Shown piece after piece: positions 57,823 through 64,000 of a DNA stretch of 64,000 nt. The notes beneath the pieces are model-generated. The model did not search any database and was not told where the DNA came from. It saw only the letters and a list, made by a program, of their open reading frames with translations. Numbering within the stretch: position 1 is the first letter of the stretch; the number at the start of each line of letters is the position of its first letter. The stretch is from Rhodospirillales bacterium (lineage in GTDB: Bacteria > Pseudomonadota > Alphaproteobacteria > Reyranellales > Reyranellaceae): positions 930,001 through 994,000 of the forward strand of contig CP064988.1 in the NCBI GenBank assembly GCA_016699855.1, given 5' to 3'. A program made the translations under genes and the position numbers.

Positions 57823-59447
57823 GCGCGGCCCCGCCGGATCAGAAGCCGAGCCGCGGGCGGCGGCGCCGCGGCCGCCCGCGGACCGCCGCCGACGATCACC
57901 TCCAGCCCGGGTTTGACGTCGGGTCCGGAAACCTCGGTGACGTTGCCGTCGGTCGCGCCGAGGCGCACGCGCAGCGTCCGCGGCAGTCCGTCGGGACCGA
58001 CCACGTGCAGCTCGCCCGGCGCGCCGCCGGCCTGCGCCGCGCGCATCGCCGCGTATTTCGGCTTCTGCTCCGCCGTCAGCATCGCGTCGATCCGCCTCGT
58101 GGCCGCCTCGCGGATCTGCGCGAGTTTCGCGCGCCGTTCCTCGGGCGGGGCGCCGCCGGTGAACAGCGCTCGCGTCTCGGCGCCGCTCTGCGCGAAGATC
58201 CGGTCGAGTTCCTCCCGCTGCGCCTGATCGAGCGACAGACCTTCGACAAGGGCCTTCTTGAGCGCTTCGGCGCGCGCGCGCGCGTCGCCCCCGCCCGTCT
58301 GACCGCCGCCACCGGCCGCCTGGCCGCCGCCGCCGGCCGCAGGGCCCTCGCCGCCAGCGGCGGGCGCCGCCGACGCCACCGCGGCGCGTCCGGGCGGGCG
58401 GTACCGCAGCGCGGCGTTCACCACCTTCAACACGTCGTCGCGCTTGTCGGTCGTGATCGTCACGGTCGCGGTCATGCCCGGCAGCAGCTTGAGCTGGCCG
58501 TTGTCGGCCGAGATGACGACCGTGTAGGTGATCACGTTCTGGATGTTGATCGGCGCCAACCGGACCTGCGCGACGCGGCCGGGGAAGCGCTCGTTCGGGT
58601 AGGCGTTCACCGTGAACCCCACCTCCATGCCCGGACGCACGCGGCCGATGTCCGCCTCGTCGACCGTGGTGTGGACCTCCATCTTCCGAAGGTCCTGCGC
58701 GATCGTGAACAGCACTGGGGACTGCAGGCTGGCGGCCACGGTCTGGCCGACGTCGACGTTGCGCTGCACGACCACGCCGTCGATCGGCGAGCGGATGACG
58801 GACCGCTTGATGTCGACCTCGACCTGGACGACGGCGGCCTCGCGCTGCTGGACCGACGCCTCCAGGTTCAGCAGCTGCGCCTTCGCGACCTTCAGGCTGG
58901 CCTCCGCGGACCGCAGCGCGGCGCGCGCCGAGATGGCGGCGTTGCGCGCCCGTTCGGACTCCGCGACCGGACCGATGCCGCCGCGCGCCAGCGACTCCTT
59001 GCGGACGGCGTCGCTCTCGGCGGTGGAGAGCGCGGCCTGGATGTTCTCGATCTCGGCGGCCGCGCGCTCGATCTGCGCCTTCTGGCTCTCGACCTGCGCC
59101 CGCGCGGCGGCGAGGTCGGCGCGGGCGGACAGCAGGCGGGCGTCGATCTGCTCGATGTCGAGCCGCGCCAGCTCCTGGTCGGCTTTGACCTGGGTGTTGA
59201 AATCCGCCTTCAGCTCGACGATCTGACCGGACAGCTGCGAACCGACCACCACCGACACGACGGGGTTGACCGTGCCGGTCGCGGTGATCGTGCTGACGAT
59301 CGGCCCCCGCTCGACCTTGGCGAGGCGGTACTTCGGCGGCGGATCGCCGCGCTGGACATAGAAATAGCCTGCGCCGGCGGCGGCCGCGATGGCCAGGCCG
59401 CCTATCCAGATCCAGCGTGCGCGCGCCAAGGCGCTGGCTAGGGCCAT
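57801..59447 (-). CDS. macA: MacA-type periplasmic adaptor with a Spy-like insertion
   Basis: 548 residues, longer than the usual 370-400. An N-terminal anchor (about 12-30) precedes the classical adaptor: VSVVVGSQLSGQIVELKADFNTQVKADQEL, a coiled-coil hairpin (about 105-215), SVIRSPIDGVVVQRNVDVGQTVAAS and barrel domains to about 350. A Gly/Ala linker (355-388) leads to an extra helical block (388-475) with LSLDQAQREELDRIF, TGGAPPEERRAKLAQIREAATRRIDAMLTAEQKPKYAAMRAA; LTAEQ (457-461) is the LTxxQ motif of Spy/CpxP chaperones. The membrane-proximal domain then resumes (LHVVGPDGLPRTLRVRLGATDGNVTEVSGPDVKPGLEVIVGG). The insert separates two parts of one domain, so it is probably a real fusion. Confidence 0.88.
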
Positions 59448-59540
59448 CGACAGGGACGATCCGATTCGGGACGAACGACGTCCATTCTATACGCCGTGGC
59501 GGCGGCCCGCATCCCCGCGGGCCGCGCCAAGGCGCTCCGA

Positions 59541-60761
59541 TCAGGTGCTCTCGCTGGCGATGACTTCGCCGAACAGCTCCCAGGTCTCGCCTTTGAAGCG
59601 CTGCAACCGCACGGCCTGGATCGGGAAGAAGTCCGTCGGGCTGGTGTTGATCTTGATGCCGGGAAGCAGCAACGGCACCTCCAGACCGCGCAGGCTGGAC
59701 GCCTGCTTCATGAGGTTCGCGCGGGTCAGTTCGTTGCCGCAGCGCCTCAGCACCTCGGCCATCGTCGCCGAGACGGCGTAGGCGTAGGCGTTGAAGGAGT
59801 CGGACTGGTTGCCGTTCGGGTAGTACTTCGTCATCCAGGCCTTCCACTCCACGAAGTCCGCCGAGGCCGCCCACTGCTTGTCGGTCGGATCCTTCAGGTA
59901 CGCCGCCGTGATCACTCCCTGACTGGCGTCGAAGCCCGCCGGTTTGAGCACCGAGTTCACCGACGCGGACACGTTGGCGAGGTACTGCACCGGCTTCCAG
60001 CCCAGCTCCGCGGCCTTGCGGATCGCCTGCGCCGCCGCCTTCGGAGCGGCGTCGTTGAAGAAGACGTTGGCGCCGGAATCCTTGAGCTGGATGATCTGCG
60101 AGTCGACGGTCGGATCGGTCGGCTCGTAGCTCACCGAGCGCGCGACGATCTTCTCGTTCGCCTTGCCGAGCCCGGCCATGAAGCCGCCGACGTAGTCCTT
60201 TCCGGAATCGTCGTTCTGCCAGAGGATCGCGACCTTCGGATCCTTGACCGTCGCGAGGATGTGCTTGGCGTAGATGGCGGCCTCCGTGTGGTAGTCGGGC
60301 TGCCATCCCATCGTCCACGGAAAGTCCTTGGGATTGCCCCACTTCGACGCGCCGGTCGCGACGAAGAGCTGCGGCACCTTCTTCTGGTTCAGATACTTGT
60401 GCACGGCGGTGTTGGTCGGCGTGCCGAGCAGCTGGTAGATCGCGAAGACGTGGTCCTCCTCGACCAGCTTGCGCACCATCTCGACCGTCTTCGGCGGCGT
60501 GTAGCCGTCGTCGTAGGTGAGGAAGTTGATCTTGCGGCCGTTGATGCCGCCCTTCTCGTTGACCATCGTCCAGTAGGCCTTGATCGCCAGGCCGATGGAG
60601 CCGTAGGCCGACAGCGGGCCGCTGTACGGGTTGGTATGGCCGAGCTTGATCTCGGTGTCGCTGACGCCGGGGTCGTATTTCTTCTGGGCCGCGGCGGGGG
60701 CGGCGATGCCCGCGCCAAGGACCGTGCCGCCGGCGATCGCGGCGCGACGTGTGATCTTCAT
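59541..60761 (-). CDS. ABC transporter substrate-binding protein, Liv type (copy 1)
   Basis: 406 residues, periplasmic binding protein type I for branched-chain amino acids or related solutes. The N-terminus KITRRAAIAGGTVLGAGIAAPAAAQ is a Tat-type signal. The mature start KKYDPGVSDTEIKLGHTNPYSGPLSAYG and the blocks TYDDGYTPPKTVEMVRKLVEEDHVFAIYQ, LLGTPTNTAVHKYLNQKKVPQLFVATGASKWG and PDYHTEAAIYAKHIL are shared with the two paralogues upstream. The end is KGETWELFGEVIASEST. It is the most diverged of the three. It lies upstream of the MacA-type gene, 93 nt apart, on the same strand. Confidence 0.88.
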   Translation of the reverse strand: MKITRRAAIAGGTVLGAGIAAPAAAQKKYDPGVSDTEIKLGHTNPYSGPLSAYGSIGLAIKAYWTMVNEKGGINGRKINFLTYDDGYTPPKTVEMVRKLVEEDHVFAIYQLLGTPTNTAVHKYLNQKKVPQLFVATGASKWGNPKDFPWTMGWQPDYHTEAAIYAKHILATVKDPKVAILWQNDDSGKDYVGGFMAGLGKANEKIVARSVSYEPTDPTVDSQIIQLKDSGANVFFNDAAPKAAAQAIRKAAELGWKPVQYLANVSASVNSVLKPAGFDASQGVITAAYLKDPTDKQWAASADFVEWKAWMTKYYPNGNQSDSFNAYAYAVSATMAEVLRRCGNELTRANLMKQASSLRGLEVPLLLPGIKINTSPTDFFPIQAVRLQRFKGETWELFGEVIASEST

Positions 60762-60875
60762 GAGTTTCGCTCCCTATTGCCGGACGCTGCGGCCGGACGG
60801 GGCGAATTCTGCACCCGCGCCCGCGCGACCGTAAAGCGCATACGCCCGCGGTCGGCGGCCTCCCGGGACGACGAC

Positions 60876-60901
60876 GGCCGCCGGAACGCCGTCCGGCGGC
60901 C
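60876..60901 (-). terminator. hairpin after the second binding-protein gene
   Basis: GGCCGCCGGA (60876-60885) pairs exactly with TCCGGCGGCC (60892-60901) around ACGCCG, right after the stop of the gene at 60929. No T-tract follows in the transcribed direction, so it may stabilise the 3' end rather than terminate. Confidence 0.4.
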
Positions 60902-60928
60902 GCGACGTCGTGCCGTTCCCGGCGGCGG

Positions 60929-62149
60929 CTAGCTGCTCTCGGCCGCGAGGATGTCCCCGAACAGCTCCCAGCTCTCGCCCTTGAAGCGCTGCAGCCGCAC
61001 CGCCTGGACCGGGTAGAAATCGGTCGGGCTGGTGCTGGCGGTGATGCCCGGCAGAAGCAGCGGAATGCGGAGCTTCTTGTGGTTCGCGGCCTGCTTCATC
61101 AGGTTCTCGCGGGTCAGGGTGTCACCGCACTTCAGCAGCGTCTGGTGCATGATGAACGACACCGAGTAGGCGTAGACGTAGTTCACGTCCTGGACGTTGC
61201 CGCCGGGATTGTACTTCGCCATCCACTCGCGCCACATCTTCATCTCGGCGTCGGCCTCCCACTGCTTGTCCGTGGGGTCCTTCAACCACGCCGCCGTGAT
61301 GACGCCCTGGACGTTCTCGAAGCCGGCGGGCTTCATCGTCGTCGACACCTGGGCCGAGACGTTGTTCAGGTACTGCACCGGCTTCCACCCGATCTCCGCC
61401 GCCTTCTTCATCGACTGCGCGGCGAATTTGGGGATCGAGATGTTGAAGAAGACGTTGGCGCCCGAATCCTTGAGCTGGATCGTCTGCGAGTCCACCGTCG
61501 GATCGGTCACCTCGTAGGTGACGTGCTTGACGACCTTGTTGACGTCCTTGCCGAGGCCTTCCTTGAAGCCCTCCCAGTAATCCTTGCCGTAGTCGTCGTT
61601 CTGCATCAGCACCGCAATCTTGGCGTCCTTCACGTTCGCCAGGACGTGCTTGGCGTAGATCACCGCCTCGGTGTGGTAGTCGGGCTGGTAGCCCATCGTC
61701 CACGGGAACTCCTTCGGCTTGCCCCACTTGGACGCGCCGGTCGCCAGGAAGAGGTGCGGCACCTTCTTCTGGTTCATGTACTTGTGGATCGCCGTGTTGG
61801 TCGGCGTGCCCAGCGTGTTGAACATCGCCAGGACCTTCTCCTGCTCGACCAGCTGGCGGACGACCTCGACCGTCTTGGCCGGGTTGTAGCCGTCGTCGAG
61901 GGTCACGAACTTGAGGGTCCGGCCGTTGATGCCGCCCTGCTCGTTGACCATCTTCCAGTACGATTCGATGGCCTTGCCGATGATGCCGTAGGACGAGGCC
62001 GGGCCCGAGTACGGGTTCGTGTGGCCGATCTTGATCTCCTTGTCGGTCGCGCCCTCGTCGTACTTCTTCTGCGCCAGCGTCCGGCCGGCCGCCAACGCCA
62101 CGGCGGACGCCGAGGCGCCGCCCAACAGTCCACGTCTGGTGGTTGCCAT
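60929..62149 (-). CDS. ABC transporter substrate-binding protein, Liv type (copy 2)
   Basis: 406 residues. Tat-like signal TTRRGLLGGASASAVALAAGRTLAQ, then KKYDEGATDKEIKIGHTNPYSGPASSYG. It is about 80% identical by eye to copy 3, through TLDDGYNPAKTVEVVRQLVEQEKVL, PHLFLATGASKWGKPKEFPWTMGYQPDYHTEAVIYAKHVL and the end KGESWELFGDILAAESS. Differences cluster in the ligand-side segments, e.g. the region after SIPKFAAQ. Such Liv-like receptors bind amino acids, amides, urea or aromatic acids. It is in tandem with copies 1 and 3, all the same orientation and spacing of about 170-180 nt. Confidence 0.9.
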   Translation of the reverse strand: MATTRRGLLGGASASAVALAAGRTLAQKKYDEGATDKEIKIGHTNPYSGPASSYGIIGKAIESYWKMVNEQGGINGRTLKFVTLDDGYNPAKTVEVVRQLVEQEKVLAMFNTLGTPTNTAIHKYMNQKKVPHLFLATGASKWGKPKEFPWTMGYQPDYHTEAVIYAKHVLANVKDAKIAVLMQNDDYGKDYWEGFKEGLGKDVNKVVKHVTYEVTDPTVDSQTIQLKDSGANVFFNISIPKFAAQSMKKAAEIGWKPVQYLNNVSAQVSTTMKPAGFENVQGVITAAWLKDPTDKQWEADAEMKMWREWMAKYNPGGNVQDVNYVYAYSVSFIMHQTLLKCGDTLTRENLMKQAANHKKLRIPLLLPGITASTSPTDFYPVQAVRLQRFKGESWELFGDILAAESS

Positions 62150-62273
62150 GTGTCTTCCTCCCTGTCGCCGGGTCGTTGCCCGGACGAGGAAGCATGCGAC
62201 AACTTCCCGCGGCCGGGAAGCGAAATTCCGCGATGTGGAATCCGTCCATCGGACGGAACGAGCGCCGGAACGA

Positions 62274-62307
62274 AATCGGCCGCCGGGATCTCTCCCGGCG
62301 GCCGATT
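62274..62307 (-). terminator. intrinsic terminator-like hairpin after binding-protein copy 3
   Basis: AATCGGCCGCCGGGA (62274-62288) pairs perfectly over 15 bp with TCCCGGCGGCCGATT (62293-62307), loop TCTC. In the transcribed (minus) direction it follows the stop at 62330 by 23 nt and continues into ATTTCGTT, a short T-rich run. It probably ends or attenuates transcription between copies 3 and 2. Confidence 0.65.
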
Positions 62308-62329
62308 GGTCAATGTCGGCGTGGTCCGC

Positions 62330-63547
62330 CTAGCTGCTCTCGGCGGCCAGAACGTCGCCGAACAGCTCCCAGGTCTCGCCTTTGAACCGGGCCAGACGGA
62401 TCGCCTGGATCGGATAGAAGTCGGTCGGGCTGGTGCTGGCGGTGATGCCGGGCAGCAGAAGCGGCAGCGTTAGCTTCTTGTGGTTGGCGGCCTGCTTCAT
62501 CAGGTTCTCGCGGGTCAGATCGTCGCCGCACTGCTTGAGCGTCGCCTCCATCAGCGCCGAGACGGCGTATCCGAAGATATACCCGCCGTCGTCGGTGTTG
62601 GCGCCGGGCATGTACTTGGCCATGAACGCCCGCCACGTCTTCATGTCGGCGTGGTCGTTCCACTGCTTGTCGGTCGGGTCCATCAGGTAAAGGCCGGTGA
62701 TCAGGCCCTGGCTGTTGTCGATGCCGGCCGGCTTGAGCGTGGCCGCGACCGACGAGGACACGTTGTTCAGGTAGTGGACCGGCTTCCAGTTGAGGTCGGC
62801 CGCCTTGCGGATGGCCTGGGCGGCGAATTTCGGGATCGCGATGTTGAAGAAGACGTTGGCGCCCGAATCCTTGAGCTGGATCATCTGCGAGTCGACGGTC
62901 GGATCGGTCGTCTCGTAGGTGACGTGCTTGACGACCTTGTTGGCGTCCTTGCCGAGGCCCTCCTTGAAGCCCTCCCAGTAGTCTTTTCCATAGTCGTCGT
63001 TCTGCATCAGCACCGCGATCTTCGCGTCCTTGATGTTGGCAAGGATGTGCTTGGCGTAGATCACGGCCTCGGTGTGATAGTCGGGCTGGAAGCCCATCGT
63101 CCACGGGAATTCCTTCGGCTTGCCCCACTTCGACGCGCCGGTGGCGACGAAGAGCTGCGGCACCTTCTTCTGGTTCATGTACTTGTGGATCGCCGTGTTC
63201 GTCGGCGTGCCAAGCGTGTTGAAGGTGCACAGCACCTTCTCCTGCTCGACAAGCTGGCGGACCATCTCGACGGTCTTGGCCGGGTTGTAGCCGTCGTCCA
63301 GCGTCACGAACTTGACCATGCGGCCGTTGATGCCGCCGCGCTCGTTGACCATCTTCCAGTAGGCTTCGATGCCCTTGCCGATGATGCCGTAGGACGAGGC
63401 CGGCCCCGAGTACGGGTTGGTGTGACCGATCTTGATCTCCTTGTCGGTCGCGCCGTCGCTGTACTTCTTCTGCGCCCGGGCGCCCGTCGCGCCCAGCGCC
63501 ACGGCGGCCGCGCCGCCGCCCAGAACAATACGCCGTGTCGTCGTCAT
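62330..63547 (-). CDS. ABC transporter substrate-binding protein, Liv type (copy 3)
   Basis: 405 residues from an ATG at 63547, preceded by CGGAGGACCGACT, a good ribosome-binding site. Signal TTTRRIVLGGGAAAVALGATGARAQ is Tat-like. The mature part begins KKYSDGATDKEIKIGHTNPYSGPASSYG and shares long identical runs with copy 2 (e.g. the ASKWGKPKEFPWTMGF region and NDDYGKDYWEGFKEGLGKD), differing at RMVKFVTLDDGYNPAKTVEMV, CTFNTLGTP, and GLITGLYLMDPTDKQW. This is the copy nearest the permease gene, so it is the best candidate for the receptor of that transporter. Confidence 0.9.
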   Translation of the reverse strand: MTTTRRIVLGGGAAAVALGATGARAQKKYSDGATDKEIKIGHTNPYSGPASSYGIIGKGIEAYWKMVNERGGINGRMVKFVTLDDGYNPAKTVEMVRQLVEQEKVLCTFNTLGTPTNTAIHKYMNQKKVPQLFVATGASKWGKPKEFPWTMGFQPDYHTEAVIYAKHILANIKDAKIAVLMQNDDYGKDYWEGFKEGLGKDANKVVKHVTYETTDPTVDSQMIQLKDSGANVFFNIAIPKFAAQAIRKAADLNWKPVHYLNNVSSSVAATLKPAGIDNSQGLITGLYLMDPTDKQWNDHADMKTWRAFMAKYMPGANTDDGGYIFGYAVSALMEATLKQCGDDLTRENLMKQAANHKKLTLPLLLPGITASTSPTDFYPIQAIRLARFKGETWELFGDVLAAESS

Positions 63548-63602
63548 AGTCGGTCCTCCGAAGCTTGGCCGGTCCAACGCCGGCCGTTCCTTTTCACACC
63601 CC

Positions 63603-63630
63603 ACCGGCGCGGCGCCGAGGCGCCGCCGGT
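63603..63630 (-). terminator. GC-rich hairpin after the permease gene
   Basis: ACCGGCGCGGCGCC (63603-63616) and GGCGCCGCCGGT (63619-63630) form a stem with a single bulged C. It begins 2 nt after the permease stop at 63632. No U-tract. It may partly insulate the binding-protein gene from the permease. Confidence 0.4.
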
Positions 63631-63631
63631 C

Positions 63632-64000
63632 TCACCGCCGCAGCCGCCTCAACGCGATCGCGACGCCGCCGACGATCCCCATCGGCATGAAGTACATCAG
63701 GACCAGCAGCATGACGCCGTAGATCGCGTAGGCGGAGACGTCGAACGGCACGCCGAGGCCGTTCTTGAAGAAGGTCGAGATCGACTGCGCCGAGTTCGTC
63801 ACCAGCACGGTGAAGACGCCGCCGACCAGCGAGCCCGCGAGCGATCCGACGCCGCCGACCACGAGGCCGATCAGGAAGGTGATCGACAGGAAGAAGACGA
63901 AGCTGTCGGGCGCGACGAAGGCGATGGCGCTGGCCGACAGCGCGCCGGCGACGCCGGTGTACATCGCGCTCAGCCCGAACACCGTCGTCTTGTAGCGCGC
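63632..64000 (-). CDS. livM: LivM-type ABC permease, C-terminal part (continues beyond window)
   Basis: At least 123 codons, frame open to the window edge, so the N-terminus lies beyond base 64000. The visible part reads YKTTVFGLSAMYTGVAGALSASAIAFVAPDSFVFFLSITFLIGLVVGGVGSLAGSLVGGVFTVLVTNSA, which matches the conserved C-terminal half of LivM permeases (the FxLSAxYAGVAGAL segment and the GGxGSxxGxxxG loop). Helices continue at SAYAIYGVMLLVLMYFMPMGIVGG before the basic end RRLRR. Together with the three binding proteins downstream it forms part of a branched-chain-amino-acid-type importer; LivH, LivG and LivF are presumably upstream of this point. Minus-strand. Confidence 0.8.
   Translation of the reverse strand, partial: ARYKTTVFGLSAMYTGVAGALSASAIAFVAPDSFVFFLSITFLIGLVVGGVGSLAGSLVGGVFTVLVTNSAQSISTFFKNGLGVPFDVSAYAIYGVMLLVLMYFMPMGIVGGVAIALRRLRR

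Overview
The window is about 64 kb of very GC-rich bacterial chromosome, densely packed with genes on both strands. Gene content and order point to an alphaproteobacterium, perhaps of the Rhodospirillales/Reyranella type. The evidence is the block serS-surE-pcm-LysM/LytM lipoprotein, the trio COQ7-DsbB-YqaA, GluQRS, DUF1491, CreD with a two-component pair, and several Tat-exported Liv-type binding proteins. This placement is inference. No rRNA, tRNA, CRISPR array, phage or intact insertion sequence was seen.

Layout. 1-5.3 kb: seryl-tRNA synthetase (partial), SurE, Pcm, an NlpD-like lipoprotein, RidA, and a coupled exported MsrB/MsrA pair. 5.3-10.9 kb: an accessory island with a tandem 172-bp repeat, a perfect 65-bp palindrome, a decayed IS1380-type transposase, a TTC38-like TPR protein, a frameshifted TPR remnant, a FAD-linked oxidase and a truncated HigA-like antitoxin. 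10.9-19.6 kb: iron-type alcohol dehydrogenase, an unknown protein with a possibly degenerate nuclease fold, DUF1491, an acidic orphan, GluQRS, two tandem amidases and a second TTC38-like protein. 19.7-30.1 kb: MmsA without its usual stop, a baeRF-like protein, an ABC-F ATPase, a divergent CreD / response regulator / kinase locus with a candidate tandem operator, a thioesterase and a frameshifted prfC. 30.1-39.9 kb: split chromate transporter, exported redoxin, an interrupted flavin monooxygenase, AlkA with a basic tail, esterase-hydrolase-GNAT-MFS operon, then an EamA transporter and a flavin monooxygenase that both carry premature stops. 40-46.6 kb: carotenoid oxygenase, nitronate monooxygenase, HNH endonuclease with an overlapping short upstream frame, SDR, COQ7, DsbB, YqaA. 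46.9-55.8 kb: RND efflux pair, two small metabolic enzymes, MFS, hotdog-like protein, NYN ribonuclease. 55.8-64 kb (minus strand): a MacAB-type export operon whose adaptor carries an apparent Spy-like insert, then three duplicated branched-chain-amino-acid-type binding proteins and the end of a LivM permease.

Much of the window serves envelope and redox upkeep: methionine sulfoxide repair, disulfide formation, Cre signalling, two tripartite-type exporters and solute uptake. The strongest leads are the Spy-like insert in the MacA-type adaptor, the 11-bp-period direct repeat between creD and its two-component genes, a recurring TAT-type hexamer 5-7 nt before start codons (possible leaderless mRNAs), and a palindromic repeat family with intact and decayed copies. 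Five genes between 21 and 40 kb have disrupted reading frames. Whether these are real or sequence errors must be settled before interpreting them. I found no convincing wholly new multi-gene system.
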